Part shown: positions 25,470 to 35,383 of the stretch, piece by piece
How positions within the stretch are numbered: position 1 is the stretch's first letter
Layout of the letters: each line of letters starts with the position of its first letter
NCBI RefSeq assembly: GCF_016482825.1
Contig: NZ_JAEMNV010000001.1
Location: 372,001-436,000, forward strand
DNA: 64,000 bases
Direction of reading: 5' to 3'
DNA from: Antrihabitans stalagmiti
Lineage (GTDB): Bacteria > Actinomycetota > Actinomycetes > Mycobacteriales > Mycobacteriaceae
The notes under the pieces: generated by a model
The model's database searches: none
Seen by the model: only the letters and a program-made list of their open reading frames with translations
Told to the model about the DNA's origin: nothing
Translations under genes and position numbers: made by a program

Positions 25470-26969
25470 ATGCAGCGAATCATCGGAATCGAGGTCGAGT
25501 ACGGCATCTCGTCGCCTACCGAGGCCTCGGCGAATCCGATTCTCACGTCGACGCAGGCAGTACTGGCATACGCGGCGGCAGAGGGTGTGCCACGGGCCAA
25601 GCGAACGCGGTGGGACTACGAGGTGGAATCGCCGCTTCGGGATGCTCGTGGATTCGATCTCGGTCGGCTCAGCGGACCAGCCCCGGTGATCGATGCCGAC
25701 GAAGTCGGTGCTGCCAACATGATCCTGACCAACGGTGCTCGCCTGTACGTCGATCACGCCCATCCCGAGTACTCCGCACCCGAGGTCACCGACGCGCTCG
25801 ACGCCGTGATCTGGGACAAAGCGGGGGAGCGCGTGATGGAGGCCGCGGCGCGCTACGCGTCCAGCGTGCCGGGAACGCCACGCTTGCAGCTGTACAAGAA
25901 CAACGTCGACGGCAAGGGCGCGTCGTACGGCACGCACGAGAACTATCTGATGAGCCGGAACACGCCGTTCAATTCGATAATCGTCGGGTTGTCGCCGTTC
26001 TTCGCGTCCCGGCAGGTGATCTGCGGTTCGGGCCGGGTCGGCATCGGGCAGTCCGGCGACGAAGCCGGCTTCCAGCTGTCACAGCGCTCCGACTACATCG
26101 AGGTCGAGGTCGGCCTGGAAACGACCCTCAAGCGCGGCATCATCAACACCCGCGACGAGCCGCACGCCGATGCGGACAAGTACCGCCGCCTGCACGTCAT
26201 CATCGGCGACGCCAACCTTGCCGAGATGTCGACGTACCTGAAGGTCGGTACGACCGCTCTCGTGCTCGACCTCATCGAAGCGGGTGTCGACCTCTCCGAT
26301 CTGCAGCTGGCGCGTCCGGTGACGGCGGTCCACACGATCAGCCACGATCCGACGCTGCGGGCCGTCGTCGCGCTCGCCGACGGACGCGAACTGACCGGGC
26401 TTGCGCTGCAACGGATCTACCTCGAGCGGTGTTCGAAGTTCGTCGCATCGCACAGCCCCGACGATGCGAGGGCGAACGACATCCTCGAAAAGTGGGCCAT
26501 GGTTCTCGACCTGCTCGAGCGCGACCCGATGGAGTGCGCGAACATCCTCGATTGGCCGGCCAAACTACGTCTGCTCGAGGGCATCCGAAATCGCGAAGGT
26601 CTCGGCTGGGCGGCCCCCAAGCTGCACCTCGTCGACCTGCAGTACTCCGACGTCCGGCTGGACAAGGGTCTCTACAACCGTCTCGTCGCACGAGGCTCGA
26701 TGTTGCGTTTGACCACCGAGGCTCAGGTGCTCGAAGCGATGACGCGGCCGCCGCTCGATACGCGCGCCTACTTCCGTGGCGAATGCCTGCGCAGGTTCGG
26801 TGCCGATATCGCCGCAGCAAGCTGGGATTCGGTGATCTTCGATCTCGGCGGCGATTCGCTGGTCCGCATTCCGACCCTCGAACCGTTGCGTGGCAGCAAG
26901 GCGCACGTCGGCAAGTTGCTCGATTCGGTCAACACCGCCGCAGAGCTGGTCGATCAACTCACCACCTAG
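25470..26969 (+). CDS. dop: Pup deamidase/depupylase
   Basis: 499 residues, standard for Dop, of the carboxylate-amine/glutamine-synthetase-like fold. The N-terminus [12 protein letters not shown] carries the Glu residues that bind Mg-[19 protein letters not shown] holds the catalytic Asp (Asp95 here), and [21 protein letters not shown] is shared with PafA. The Dop-specific loop, absent from PafA, is in the 40-80 region. It deamidates the C-terminal Gln of Pup and also removes Pup from substrates. This copy of pup ends in Gln, so Dop is required. Confidence 0.98.
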   Translation: MQRIIGIEVEYGISSPTEASANPILTSTQAVLAYAAAEGVPRAKRTRWDYEVESPLRDARGFDLGRLSGPAPVIDADEVGAANMILTNGARLYVDHAHPEYSAPEVTDALDAVIWDKAGERVMEAAARYASSVPGTPRLQLYKNNVDGKGASYGTHENYLMSRNTPFNSIIVGLSPFFASRQVICGSGRVGIGQSGDEAGFQLSQRSDYIEVEVGLETTLKRGIINTRDEPHADADKYRRLHVIIGDANLAEMSTYLKVGTTALVLDLIEAGVDLSDLQLARPVTAVHTISHDPTLRAVVALADGRELTGLALQRIYLERCSKFVASHSPDDARANDILEKWAMVLDLLERDPMECANILDWPAKLRLLEGIRNREGLGWAAPKLHLVDLQYSDVRLDKGLYNRLVARGSMLRLTTEAQVLEAMTRPPLDTRAYFRGECLRRFGADIAAASWDSVIFDLGGDSLVRIPTLEPLRGSKAHVGKLLDSVNTAAELVDQLTT

Positions 26970-27025
26970 TCGACGCAACCTAGCGGTGAACCCGAGCTTT
27001 ACCCCAACATGACGGTAGCGATCGG

Positions 27026-27031
27026 TAGGGT
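27026..27031 (+). promoter_or_regulatory. Candidate -10 element TAGGGT for pup-prcB-prcA
   Basis: TAGGGT in the 139-bp dop-pup gap, 78 bp before the pup ATG. No good -35 is visible. Confidence 0.35.
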
Positions 27032-27060
27032 TAAGGTCCGAGAAGGTTCACGGGAGACAC

Positions 27061-27083
27061 GCATTCGAATCCCGTTCGAATGC
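27061..27083. promoter_or_regulatory. Perfect inverted repeat in the pup leader
   Basis: GCATTCGAA (27061-27069), a 5-nt centre TCCCG, then TTCGAATGC (27075-27083). It lies about 25 bp before the pup ATG and 11 bp before the GAGGAGG ribosome-binding site (27093-27099, reading CGAGGAGG). It could be an operator or an mRNA hairpin near the ribosome-binding site. Confidence 0.7.
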
Positions 27084-27108
27084 ACTGCATACGAGGAGGT
27101 CGGCTGCT

Positions 27109-27303
27109 ATGGCGCAGGAACAAACCAAGCGCACCGGTGGCGGCGACGAGGACGAAGGTCCAGCCGGTGACGGTGCCGCAGGCCAGGAACGTCGCGAGAA
27201 GCTTGCCGAGGAAACAGACGACCTGCTCGACGAGATCGACGACGTGCTCGAGGAGAACGCCGAAGACTTCGTTCGCGCCTATGTCCAGAAGGGCGGCCAG
27301 TGA
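27109..27303 (+). CDS. pup: Prokaryotic ubiquitin-like protein Pup
   Basis: 64 residues, intrinsically disordered at the N-terminus and rich in Gly, Glu and Asp. The helix-forming [18 protein letters not shown] binds the Mpa coiled coil. The C-terminus is VQKGGQ; the final Gln must be deamidated to Glu by Dop before ligation by PafA. GAGGAGG lies upstream. Its stop overlaps the prcB GTG by four bases. Confidence 0.98.
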   Translation: MAQEQTKRTGGGDEDEGPAGDGAAGQERREKLAEETDDLLDEIDDVLEENAEDFVRAYVQKGGQ

Positions 27304-28169
27304 CCCCGGACAGAACTGGTTTTCCACCGGCGGAGGGGCCGCTCGCGCTGCATTTCGGATCGAACCTGTCGTCGTTCTCGGAGCACTTGCGTCTGCACGC
27401 GCCGGAACTGTTGCCGGGCAACCGATTCGAAGCACGGAGTGGTGACGTCATGGTTGGGGCCGACTTCGCGCCGCACGGCACGACGATCGTCGCTCTCACC
27501 TATGCCGGCGGTGTCCTGCTCGCGGGCGATCGGAGGGCGACCCAGGGCAACCTGATCGCCAACAAGGACATTCAGAAGCTGTACGTCACCGACGAGTACT
27601 CCGCGGCGGGCATTGCAGGCACTGCAGGCATTGCCATCGAGTTGGTCCGGCTGTTCGCGGTCGAACTCGAGCACTACGAGAAGATCGAAGGCATCTCGCT
27701 GACGTTCGACGGCAAGGCAAGCAAGCTGTCCGGCATGGTTCGCGGCAATCTGCCTGCAGCCATGCAGGGCCTCGCAGCGATCCCGCTGCTCGTCGGCTAC
27801 GACACCGCAGCGGCGGACCCGGCGAAAGCCGGCCGCATCGTGTCCTACGACGTCGTCGGTGGACGTAGCGAAGAACGCTCCGGCTATCACGCTGTCGGGT
27901 CCGGCTCGCTGTTCGCGAAATCGGCGATCAAGAAGCTGTACCGCGATGGCCTCGACGAGGCCGAGGCGTTGCGCATCGCCATCGAGTCGCTCTACGACGC
28001 GGCCGACGACGATTCGGCCACAGGCGGACCCGATCTCGCTCGGCGTATCTACCCGTCGGCAGTGACCATCACCGTCGACGGTGCGGTCGAAGTACCGGCC
28101 ACGCGTACGGAGGAGATTGCTCGCGCCGTCGTTGCCGACCGAACCGAACAGGGAGGTGCGCCGCGATGA
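27300..28169 (+). CDS. prcB: 20S proteasome beta subunit
   Basis: 289 residues. A propeptide of 60 residues precedes Thr61 in the sequence [10 protein letters not shown]; autocleavage leaves this Thr as the catalytic N-terminus. GDRRATQGN and [18 protein letters not shown] are conserved beta-subunit motifs. It forms the inner rings of the 20S core. The GTG start overlaps the pup stop (GTGA) and the stop overlaps prcA by four bases. Confidence 0.98.
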   Translation: MTPDRTGFPPAEGPLALHFGSNLSSFSEHLRLHAPELLPGNRFEARSGDVMVGADFAPHGTTIVALTYAGGVLLAGDRRATQGNLIANKDIQKLYVTDEYSAAGIAGTAGIAIELVRLFAVELEHYEKIEGISLTFDGKASKLSGMVRGNLPAAMQGLAAIPLLVGYDTAAADPAKAGRIVSYDVVGGRSEERSGYHAVGSGSLFAKSAIKKLYRDGLDEAEALRIAIESLYDAADDDSATGGPDLARRIYPSAVTITVDGAVEVPATRTEEIARAVVADRTEQGGAPR

Positions 28170-28966
28170 CGATGCCGTACTACGCATCTGCCGAGCAGAT
28201 CATGCGCGACCGGTCCGAGTTGGCGCGCAAAGGAATCGGTCGCGGTCGAAGTGTCGTCGTGCTGACGTACGCAGACGGCGTGCTGTTCGTCGCCGAAAAC
28301 CCGTCGACGGCGTTGCACAAGGTCAGCGAACTGTACGACCGTCTCGGTTTCGCCGCCGTCGGTAAGTACAACGAATTCGAGAATCTGCGCAAAGCAGGCA
28401 TCGTGCACGCCGATACTCGCGGCTACGCCTACGACAGGCGTGACGTGACCGGCCGGACTCTTGCCAATGCGTATGCGCAGACGCTCGGGACGATCTTCAC
28501 CGATCAGCTGAAACCGTACGAGGTCGAGATCTGCGTCGCCGAGGTTGGGTATCCCGACGATCCGAAGCCGCCGCAGCTGTATCGGATCACCTACGACGGT
28601 TCCATCGGCGACGAACGGGAGTTCATCGTGATGGGTGGCACCACCGAACCCATCGCGACCGCGTTGAAGAGTTCGTACAAGCCTGGACTGTCGCTCGAGG
28701 CGGGTATCGCTGTCGCTGTCGCAGCACTGCAGGCCGGTGTGCCCGAAGGTGCCGACAAGGAGAAGAAGCCGATCGGCGTCGCCGCGCTCGAGGTGGCGGT
28801 ACTCGACCAAGCGCGCCCGCGTCGTGCGTTCCGTCGTATCACCGGGTCCGCGTTGGAGGCTCTGCTCGGCGGCGTTGCTGCACCCGAGCCTGCCGAGCCG
28901 GAAAAAGCCGAGCCCGCGCCCGACAAGGCCGACACGACCGACGCAGGTCCAGCCGACCCGACCTAG
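28166..28966 (+). CDS. prcA: 20S proteasome alpha subunit
   Basis: 266 residues. It starts [20 protein letters not shown]; the N-terminal stretch forms the gate of the outer ring and the Lys-containing pocket receives the GQYL tail of Mpa. SSVVVLT-type beta strands and [20 protein letters not shown] are family landmarks. It has a long acidic Ala/Pro/Glu C-terminal tail (~235-266). ATGA overlap with prcB. Its TAG stop shares CTAG with the stop of the convergent PAP2-DAGK gene. Confidence 0.98.
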   Translation: MTMPYYASAEQIMRDRSELARKGIGRGRSVVVLTYADGVLFVAENPSTALHKVSELYDRLGFAAVGKYNEFENLRKAGIVHADTRGYAYDRRDVTGRTLANAYAQTLGTIFTDQLKPYEVEICVAEVGYPDDPKPPQLYRITYDGSIGDEREFIVMGGTTEPIATALKSSYKPGLSLEAGIAVAVAALQAGVPEGADKEKKPIGVAALEVAVLDQARPRRAFRRITGSALEALLGGVAAPEPAEPEKAEPAPDKADTTDAGPADPT

Positions 28967-30444
28967 GGCGTTCGATATACCCGGAGTGCCCCCGGCCGAC
29001 TCGCGAAACGAAATGTGCGACCGGCCCGGGGCACTTCGCCGTCTGTGGCGAGTGCGACCTCGGCGCCGTCGATTTCGATATCGATTTTCGAAACGAACTG
29101 CTGGACATACACTTTCGAGTTGCCGAGGGTTCCGGCCAAAGCGTCGACAACAAGCCGCAGCCTGGAGAGCCGCGTGTCGGCACGAATGTAGCGGACGTCG
29201 AGGGCGCCCTTGTGCAGGTCGGGGCGAGACATGGGCACCTTGTCGACGGGGGAGTATCGGCCGTTCCCGACGAACAACATCCAGATCGCGTGTTCGGTGC
29301 CGTCGATGCGGGCGTAGAGGGGTTGTGCCGACGCGAGAACCCGGACCATTGCCACAGCCGCGGCGGGCCATTTGCCGAACCGCGGTGCCCATTTCTCGCG
29401 GAGCCGGACGGAGTCCGGGTAGCCGCCGAGGCTGGAGGTGTTGAGAAACAGTTCGGCGGTGTGACCGTCGACGTGGACCTCTGCGATATCGATCAGCACC
29501 GCAGAACCCGCCTCCAATGCTTCCGTCGTCGCAGCGACGTCGGTGACTCCGACGTCGCGAGCGAAATGATTGAGGGTTCCGCCGGGGAACACGGCAAGCG
29601 GCAGGCCGCGCTCGATGGCGATGCCTGCCGCCGCGAGCACCGATCCGTCGCCGCCGACGATGCCGAGTGCTTCGGCGTCGGTGCTGTCGATCCCGGCGTG
29701 GATCTGCTCGATGATGTCTCGTTCGGTATCGAGCTCGACGAAAGTGGCGGCCGGCAGACGTTCTCGCAGCTCGGTTGTCAACGAGTCGTCGTCGGATCCG
29801 GCACCGGCGTTGAGCAGAACCACGAGTCCTCGCCCTTGCGGTAGCGCCGCGACCTCGACGCTCCCCCCGATCGATGCCGGTTCCTCGATTCGGACTGCCC
29901 ACCACCGTCGCGTCGCGAGGGCGACGCCAACCCCGAGCGCCGCGCCGACGACGACGTCGGAAGGCCAGTGGACCCCGATGTGCACCCGCGAATAGGCGAC
30001 AGCTGCTGCAACGGGGGCCACGACCAAGCCTGCTTTGGGAGATTCGATGGCGACCGCGGTAGCGAATGCGGCGGCCGTCGCGGCGTGCCCCGACGGAAAC
30101 GACGAGGACTCGGGTCGGCGGACGAGACGGCGCACGAACGGGACCGAGTCCGGCGGTGGGCGGCGGCGCGGAAAGACCGGTTTGGCAACACCGTTCGCGA
30201 GCGCGCTCGCGCCAGCGACCGCGAGGGCTCCGCGAACGGCCGCTCGTCTGTTCGTGCCGCCTGTTGCAGCGAGCCCTGCTGCAACGCCCATCCACAACAC
30301 ACTGTGGTTGGCGAGTTTGCTTGCGATGAGCAGTGATCGGTCGACACCTGTCGGCCGAATATGTGCACTTCGGGCCAAAAGTCGGCGATCGAGGGAGTCC
30401 AGCAGGGTCGACGCGGAGTGCTTCACTCGCCCCAGCCTAGGCAT
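28963..30444 (-). CDS. PAP2 phosphatase - diacylglycerol kinase fusion
   Basis: 493 residues. Residues ~1-180 form a membrane PAP2 phosphatase domain with [30 protein letters not shown] and [20 protein letters not shown] (the three phosphatase motifs). Residues ~205-493 are a DAGK catalytic domain with [25 protein letters not shown] and [15 protein letters not shown]. Together they could interconvert phosphatidate and diacylglycerol, or act on prenyl phosphates and lipids. Such fusions are known in actinobacteria. The gene is inverted between prcA and pafA and shares its stop with prcA. Start ATG 30444. Confidence 0.92.
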   Translation of the reverse strand: MPRLGRVKHSASTLLDSLDRRLLARSAHIRPTGVDRSLLIASKLANHSVLWMGVAAGLAATGGTNRRAAVRGALAVAGASALANGVAKPVFPRRRPPPDSVPFVRRLVRRPESSSFPSGHAATAAAFATAVAIESPKAGLVVAPVAAAVAYSRVHIGVHWPSDVVVGAALGVGVALATRRWWAVRIEEPASIGGSVEVAALPQGRGLVVLLNAGAGSDDDSLTTELRERLPAATFVELDTERDIIEQIHAGIDSTDAEALGIVGGDGSVLAAAGIAIERGLPLAVFPGGTLNHFARDVGVTDVAATTEALEAGSAVLIDIAEVHVDGHTAELFLNTSSLGGYPDSVRLREKWAPRFGKWPAAAVAMVRVLASAQPLYARIDGTEHAIWMLFVGNGRYSPVDKVPMSRPDLHKGALDVRYIRADTRLSRLRLVVDALAGTLGNSKVYVQQFVSKIDIEIDGAEVALATDGEVPRAGRTFRFASRPGALRVYRTP

Positions 30445-30508
30445 AGCTCGGTGTGGGCGTCGGCGCCGGTTCCGCTGGTTGTTCCGGGTAGAGAGGGTGT
30501 CGTGGTTG

Positions 30509-30514
30509 TACTGT
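30509..30514 (+). promoter_or_regulatory. -10 element TACTGT of pafA (leaderless pattern)
   Basis: TACTGT ends 6 nt before GTG 30521. Confidence 0.45.
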
Positions 30515-30520
30515 CGAACT

Positions 30521-31879
30521 GTGCAGCGACGAATCATGGGCATCGAGACCGAGTTCGGGGTCACGTGCACCTTTCACGGCCATCGCCGGCTGAGTCCGGA
30601 CGAGGTTGCCCGGTACCTGTTCCGGCGTGTCGTCTCGTGGGGACGCAGTTCCAATGTGTTCCTACGCAATGGCGCTCGGCTGTATCTCGACGTCGGCAGT
30701 CACCCCGAATACGCGACCGCGGAATGCGACAGTCTCGTCCAACTGGTGACCCACGACCGTGCGGGCGAGCGCGTCCTCGAAGAGCTGCTCATCGATGCCG
30801 AGCAACGCCTCGCCGAAGAAGGTATCGGCGGCGACATCTACCTGTTCAAGAACAACACCGATTCGGCAGGCAACTCCTACGGCTGCCACGAGAACTTCCT
30901 CGTGGTCCGTGCTGGTGAGTTCTCGCGCATCTCCGATGTGCTGCTGCCGTTCCTTGTCACTCGCCAGCTGATCTGTGGTGCAGGCAAGGTGCTGCAGACG
31001 CCGAAGGCGGCGACGTTCTGCCTGTCACAGCGCGCCGAACACATCTGGGAAGGCGTTTCCTCTGCCACCACCCGATCCCGGCCCATCATCAACACACGCG
31101 ACGAACCACACGCCGACGCGGAAAAGTATCGCCGCCTGCACGTCATAGTCGGCGACTCGAACATGTCCGAGACGACGACGATGCTCAAGGTCGGTACCGC
31201 AGCGCTGGTGCTCGAGATGATCGAGGCAGGCGTGTCCTTCCGAGACTTCGCTCTCGACAACCCGATTCGCGCGATCCGCGAGGTCAGCCACGACCTGACA
31301 GGTCGGCGACCGGTACGGCTCGCGGGCGGCCGTCAGGCGAGTGCGCTCGATATTCAGCGCGAGTACTTCGCCCGCGCGGTCGAGCACGTCCGTACGCGCG
31401 ACGCCGACCCGCAGATCGACCAGGTCATGGACCTGTGGGAGCGGACCCTCGACGCCGTCGAGGCGCAGGATTTTGCGAAGGTCGATACCGAAGTCGACTG
31501 GGTGATCAAGCGAAAGCTGTTTCAGCGCTACCAGGATCGCTACAGCATGGAGTTGTCCGATCCCAAGATTGCGCAGCTCGACCTCGCCTACCACGACATC
31601 AAGCGTGGCCGCGGCGTCTTCGACCTCCTGCAGCGTAAAGGTCTGGCGAAGCGGGTCACCGAAGACGATCAGGTCGACGACGCGGTCAACACACCGCCGC
31701 AGACGACACGCGCGAAGCTGCGTGGTGATTTCATCACCGCCGCTCAGGAGGCCGGTCGCGACTTCACCGTCGACTGGGTGCACCTCAAGCTCAACGACCA
31801 AGCGCAGCGCACCGTGCTGTGCAAAGACCCGTTCCGATCGGTCGACGAGCGGGTCGAGCGGCTCATCGCGAGTATGTAG
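30521..31879 (+). CDS. pafA: Pup-protein ligase
   Basis: 452 residues, the same length as the mycobacterial enzyme and nearly identical at the start ([18 protein letters not shown]). Glu9 (in GIETE) and Asp57 (in [12 protein letters not shown]) are ATP/Mg-binding and catalytic residues. It activates Pup's C-terminal Glu with ATP and joins it to a substrate lysine. Its paralogue dop lies upstream. It is 77 bp from the divergent PAP2-DAGK gene, with its own candidate leaderless promoter. Confidence 0.98.
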   Translation: MQRRIMGIETEFGVTCTFHGHRRLSPDEVARYLFRRVVSWGRSSNVFLRNGARLYLDVGSHPEYATAECDSLVQLVTHDRAGERVLEELLIDAEQRLAEEGIGGDIYLFKNNTDSAGNSYGCHENFLVVRAGEFSRISDVLLPFLVTRQLICGAGKVLQTPKAATFCLSQRAEHIWEGVSSATTRSRPIINTRDEPHADAEKYRRLHVIVGDSNMSETTTMLKVGTAALVLEMIEAGVSFRDFALDNPIRAIREVSHDLTGRRPVRLAGGRQASALDIQREYFARAVEHVRTRDADPQIDQVMDLWERTLDAVEAQDFAKVDTEVDWVIKRKLFQRYQDRYSMELSDPKIAQLDLAYHDIKRGRGVFDLLQRKGLAKRVTEDDQVDDAVNTPPQTTRAKLRGDFITAAQEAGRDFTVDWVHLKLNDQAQRTVLCKDPFRSVDERVERLIASM

Positions 31880-31891
31880 GCCAGAGGACGC

Positions 31892-31897
31892 TAGCCT
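31892..31897 (+). promoter_or_regulatory. Candidate internal -10 TAGCCT before pafB
   Basis: TAGCCT ends 6 nt before GTG 31904, in the short pafA-pafB gap. It would allow pafBC expression apart from pafA. Confidence 0.4.
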
Positions 31898-31903
31898 GTC
31901 GTG

Positions 31904-32905
31904 GTGGCGATTTCCAAGGTCGAGCGGTTGATGAATCTTGTCATCGCGCTGCTCTCGACCAGGCAGTACCTAACAGCGGAACGAATCAGGGACAGCGTTG
32001 CCGGATACGACGATTCGGCAAGTTACGAAGCGTTCAGTCGCATGTTCGAGCGCGACAAGAACGAACTTCGCGATCTCGGAGTGCCCCTCGAAACGGGTGC
32101 CTCGTCGCGGTTCTCGACTGTCGAGGGCTACCGCATCAGCCGCGCCGCCTACGAACTGCCCGAGATCGACCTCACGAGTGAGGAGGCGACAGCGGTCGCC
32201 GTCGCAGTGCAGCTGTGGGAATCACCCGAGTTGGCGGCAGCAGCGCAGAGCGCGATGCTCAAACTCCGTGCAGCGGGTGTGCAGGTCGATCAGGACTCCG
32301 CTGCCGCTGCCGTCACGCCCGTCCCAGCGCGCACCCGTGGTTCCGAACCTGCCCTCGGCAAGCTGCTCGCCGCGATCGATTCAGGTCGTGCCGTGCGCTT
32401 CGAGCATCGAAGCGCCGCGAACGAACCCTTCCGCAGGCGCAATGTCGAACCGTGGGGTGTCGTCACCCACAGCGGGCGGTGGTACCTCGTCGGACACGAT
32501 CTGGATCGCGACGCCGTGCGTACCTTCCGGCTGTCCAGGATCGGCGACGACGTTGCCGCATACGGACCCGTCGACGCGGTGAACAAACCCGACGACGTCG
32601 ATCTGCGTGACATCGTCGATCGCGTCACCGGTATCGCCGGAGTCGCGGGCACGGCGACCGTCTGGGTAGCAGACGGTCGTGCTCACGAACTTCGACGCCT
32701 CGGCCGGGAAATCGAAGACCGCCGAATCGGTGCACGGTCGGGAAGTGTTCTCGAAATTCCGGTGCGGACGTGGGACTGGGTCGCGCGGCTGATCACCGGC
32801 CACGGTGCGGACGCACTGGTGATCGCCCCCACCGAACTACGCGACGACGTCGTCGAGCGGCTGCGTGCGGTTGCCGGTGTCGCACACACGGAGGCTCGCC
32901 GATGA
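31904..32905 (+). CDS. pafB: WYL-domain transcriptional activator PafB
   Basis: 333 residues. An N-terminal winged helix (~1-70, KVERLMNLVIALLSTRQYLTA) is followed by a WYL domain with VRFEHRSA and NVEPWGVVTHSGRWYLVG, and a WCX C-terminal part. With PafC it forms the activator of the LexA-independent DNA-damage response in mycobacteria. GTG 31904 gives the family start VAISKVERL; GTG 31901 is one codon upstream. The stop overlaps pafC (ATGA). Confidence 0.96.
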   Translation: MAISKVERLMNLVIALLSTRQYLTAERIRDSVAGYDDSASYEAFSRMFERDKNELRDLGVPLETGASSRFSTVEGYRISRAAYELPEIDLTSEEATAVAVAVQLWESPELAAAAQSAMLKLRAAGVQVDQDSAAAAVTPVPARTRGSEPALGKLLAAIDSGRAVRFEHRSAANEPFRRRNVEPWGVVTHSGRWYLVGHDLDRDAVRTFRLSRIGDDVAAYGPVDAVNKPDDVDLRDIVDRVTGIAGVAGTATVWVADGRAHELRRLGREIEDRRIGARSGSVLEIPVRTWDWVARLITGHGADALVIAPTELRDDVVERLRAVAGVAHTEARR

Positions 32906-33903
32906 GCGCCCGTTTGTCGGTGCGGCTTGCTCGGCTGCTCAACATGGTTCCGTATTTCATCGCCAATCCCGGAATCAGCGCGGCGGAAGCGGCTGTCGAG
33001 CTCGGTGTGACAACCAAGCAGTTGATGGACGATCTGAATCAGCTGTGGATGTGTGGTCTGCCCGGTTACGGTCCCGGCGACCTGATCGACCTGTCGTTCT
33101 CCGAAGAAAGTATCGAGGTCACCTTCTCGGCCGGTATCGATCGACCGTTGCGACTCACGTCGACGGAGGCGACCGCGTTGCTCGTCGCACTGCGATCGAT
33201 CGTGGAGATGCCTGGAATGGTCGACCCGACCGCCGCCCAGGGTGCGATGGCAAAGATCGAATCGGCCGCCGGAGCCGCAGCGGTTGCCCGGCACAGCGAC
33301 GATGCCGACAGCGACCCGGAGTCGACGAGCGAGGAGCGTGGCGTCCGACTGCCTGAACATCCAGCTGTAGCCACCGTGCGTTCCGCGCTCAACCACAGCC
33401 ATGCGCTGCGGCTGGTGTACTACTCGGCCAGCCGCGATGCGATCTCCGAGCGTGTCGTCGATCCGATTCGTATCGTGCTGGTCGACAATCACAGCTATCT
33501 GCAGGCGTGGTGCCGACATGCTGAGGGGGTCAGGCTGTTTCGCTTCGACAGGATCGACGAGGCGAACGAACTCGACGAGCAGGCCCGACCGCCGGCAGCC
33601 GCGATGGCAGAACAGTCCGCGCTCGAATTGTTCAGCGACGATCCGGCTCTTCCCTTGGCACGGTTGCAGATCGCGAGCGATTCGGTGTGGGTGCTCGACC
33701 ACTATCCGATGAATCAACTTGCACTCAACGACGACGGGAGCATCGAGGCGACGATGAGATTTGCCACGCTCGATTGGATGGCCCGAATGGTTCTCGGATT
33801 CGGTTCCGGAATCACGGTCCTCGATCCACCCGCGCTCGTCGCGTCGCTGCGCGAACGGGCAGGCGCCGCACTCGCCGCTTACGGTGACCTCGAGGCGGTC
33901 TGA
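32902..33903 (+). CDS. pafC: WYL-domain transcriptional activator PafC
   Basis: 333 residues of the same architecture as PafB: an N-terminal winged helix (SVRLARLLNMVPYFIANPGIS), a middle WYL domain with LRLVYYSASRDAISERVVDPI, and a C-terminal WCX region. It heterodimerises with PafB. ATG 32902 overlaps the pafB stop by four bases. The downstream reductase gene overlaps its stop by one base (TGATG). Confidence 0.96.
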   Translation: MSARLSVRLARLLNMVPYFIANPGISAAEAAVELGVTTKQLMDDLNQLWMCGLPGYGPGDLIDLSFSEESIEVTFSAGIDRPLRLTSTEATALLVALRSIVEMPGMVDPTAAQGAMAKIESAAGAAAVARHSDDADSDPESTSEERGVRLPEHPAVATVRSALNHSHALRLVYYSASRDAISERVVDPIRIVLVDNHSYLQAWCRHAEGVRLFRFDRIDEANELDEQARPPAAAMAEQSALELFSDDPALPLARLQIASDSVWVLDHYPMNQLALNDDGSIEATMRFATLDWMARMVLGFGSGITVLDPPALVASLRERAGAALAAYGDLEAV

Positions 33904-34940
33904 TGGCAAACGATTTCGAGATCTGCGTTTTCGGTGCAGGCAATATCGGCTGTTACGTCGGGGGCAGGCTCGCTGGTGCGCGCGCGAAGGTCTCTCTCGT
34001 CGGTCGTCCGGCGATAGTCGAAGAAGTCGCGACCCATGGGCTGCATCTGACCGACCTGCACGGCGCCGATATCGAGGTCCGCCCTGCTCAACTTCGGTTC
34101 GACACAGCACCGAACCGCGCCTCGCGCGCCGATCTGATCCTCGTCTCGGTGAAGGCCGGATCGACGGACGAAGCTGGTCGGTCACTCGCGTCGCTGGTCA
34201 GGCCGGGCACTGTGGTGATCTCGCTGCAGAACGGCGTCCGTAATGCCGACGTGCTGCGCGAGCATCTGCCCGAGTGCATCGTGTTGTCCTCGATGGTGAT
34301 GTACAACGTTTCCCACCGTGGTGAAGGCCGATTCCACCAGGGCACAGAAGGCGAAATCATCGTCAGCGACCATCCGGCGCTCGATCGGTTCGCATCGACC
34401 TTCCGCAATGCCGGTTTGCCGCTGCTCAGGGAGGCCGACCTCACCCGCGTCATGTGGGCGAAACTGCTGCTCAACCTGAACAATCCGATCAACGCACTGT
34501 CCGGAGTGCCGCTGAAAGAGGAACTGTCACAACGGAAGTACCGCAAATGCATCGGTATGGCACAGCTGGAGGCGCTTGCCATCCTCAAGGCGGCAGGCAT
34601 CCGACCGGCTCGGCTGACCTCGGTACCGCCTGCCCTCATGGCTCGGCTGCTCGGAGTGTCGAACTTCCTTTTCAAGGGCGTGGCGCAATCCGTCCTGGAA
34701 ATAGACCCTTTGGCGCGGACCTCGATGCTCGACGATCTCGAACTCGGACGGAAGTCGGAAATCGACTACATCTGCGGCGAGGTCGTCCGGCTCGGCGAGC
34801 AGGTCGGCAGAACCGCGCCCGTGAACGCGCGGTTGACCGAGTTGATCAAAGTCGCCGAAAACGGTGGCAGACGGCACTGGTCGGGCGCGGAATTGTTGAA
34901 GACGTTGAAGGCGTCAGGGAAGTCGGCGCCGGTCCGATGA
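33903..34940 (+). CDS. Ketopantoate reductase-like protein (ApbA/PanE family)
   Basis: 345 residues. N-terminal Rossmann fold with [18 protein letters not shown] (NADP(H) binding), then LVSVKAGST and [10 protein letters not shown], typical of 2-dehydropantoate 2-reductase. In the C-terminal domain, [17 protein letters not shown] carries the catalytic Lys and substrate-binding Asn. It could make pantoate for coenzyme A, or act on another 2-oxo acid; other PanE paralogues are common in actinobacteria. It is coupled to pafC by TGATG. This position, between pafC and tatA, is not occupied in M. tuberculosis. Confidence 0.85.
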   Translation: MANDFEICVFGAGNIGCYVGGRLAGARAKVSLVGRPAIVEEVATHGLHLTDLHGADIEVRPAQLRFDTAPNRASRADLILVSVKAGSTDEAGRSLASLVRPGTVVISLQNGVRNADVLREHLPECIVLSSMVMYNVSHRGEGRFHQGTEGEIIVSDHPALDRFASTFRNAGLPLLREADLTRVMWAKLLLNLNNPINALSGVPLKEELSQRKYRKCIGMAQLEALAILKAAGIRPARLTSVPPALMARLLGVSNFLFKGVAQSVLEIDPLARTSMLDDLELGRKSEIDYICGEVVRLGEQVGRTAPVNARLTELIKVAENGGRRHWSGAELLKTLKASGKSAPVR

Positions 34941-34946
34941 CACTGG

Positions 34947-34966
34947 TGCCACCTGAACGGGTGGCA
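34947..34966. terminator. Stem-loop after the reductase gene (possible terminator or attenuator)
   Basis: TGCCACC-TGAACG-GGTGGCA, a 7-bp perfect stem starting 6 bp after the reductase stop. There is no T-run, so it may be weak. Confidence 0.4.
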
Positions 34967-35041
34967 AACTCCCAGGTTCGGTCACCGCTGGGTCCTCGTC
35001 GGTCCGGTAGCATCGAATCCACACGACTTTCGGAGGTAGAC

Positions 35042-35311
35042 ATGACCGGCGGCCTTTCCGCATGGCACTGGGTGATCGTTGCGATTGTGGTCGTGATCCT
35101 GTTCGGCTCGAAGCGGTTGCCCGACGCCGCGCGTGGTCTTGGTAGGTCTCTGCGGATCTTCAAGAGCGAAGTCAAGGAAATGCAGAGCGAGAGCAAGGAT
35201 CAGTCCGCGCAGGCAGATCCCACCCCTGCTCCAGCGCCGACCGAGCTTCCCCCTGTCGCACCGCCGCAGCAGTACACCGCGTCGGAGCGTTCGGATCCCA
35301 GATCGGCTTAG
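35042..35311 (+). CDS. tatA: Sec-independent protein translocase TatA
   Basis: 89 residues. [20 protein letters not shown] is the single N-terminal membrane helix, then [20 protein letters not shown] is the amphipathic helix (FG-(S/A)-K-(R/K)-LP signature), followed by a charged, Pro/Gln-rich tail. It forms the Tat pore with TatC. GGAGG precedes ATG 35042. The pafABC-tatAC order is that of M. tuberculosis. Confidence 0.96.
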   Translation: MTGGLSAWHWVIVAIVVVILFGSKRLPDAARGLGRSLRIFKSEVKEMQSESKDQSAQADPTPAPAPTELPPVAPPQQYTASERSDPRSA

Positions 35312-35383
35312 TCCGCCCGATACCGCAACGGTCGGGGTGAGTTGGCTGCCCCGTGCTGAGCGCTGAGCAGGAGACAGGCGAAC

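Noticed and set aside
27061-27083. LexA box in the pup leader
   Set aside because: The TCGAA/TTCGA half-sites are separated by 5 rather than 6 bases, so the LexA spacing is wrong; kept as an inverted repeat of unknown use.
28049-30295. A 748-codon frame antisense to prcA and overlapping the PAP2-DAGK gene
   Set aside because: It is a different frame from the real PAP2-DAGK gene and has an Arg-rich, domain-free translation.
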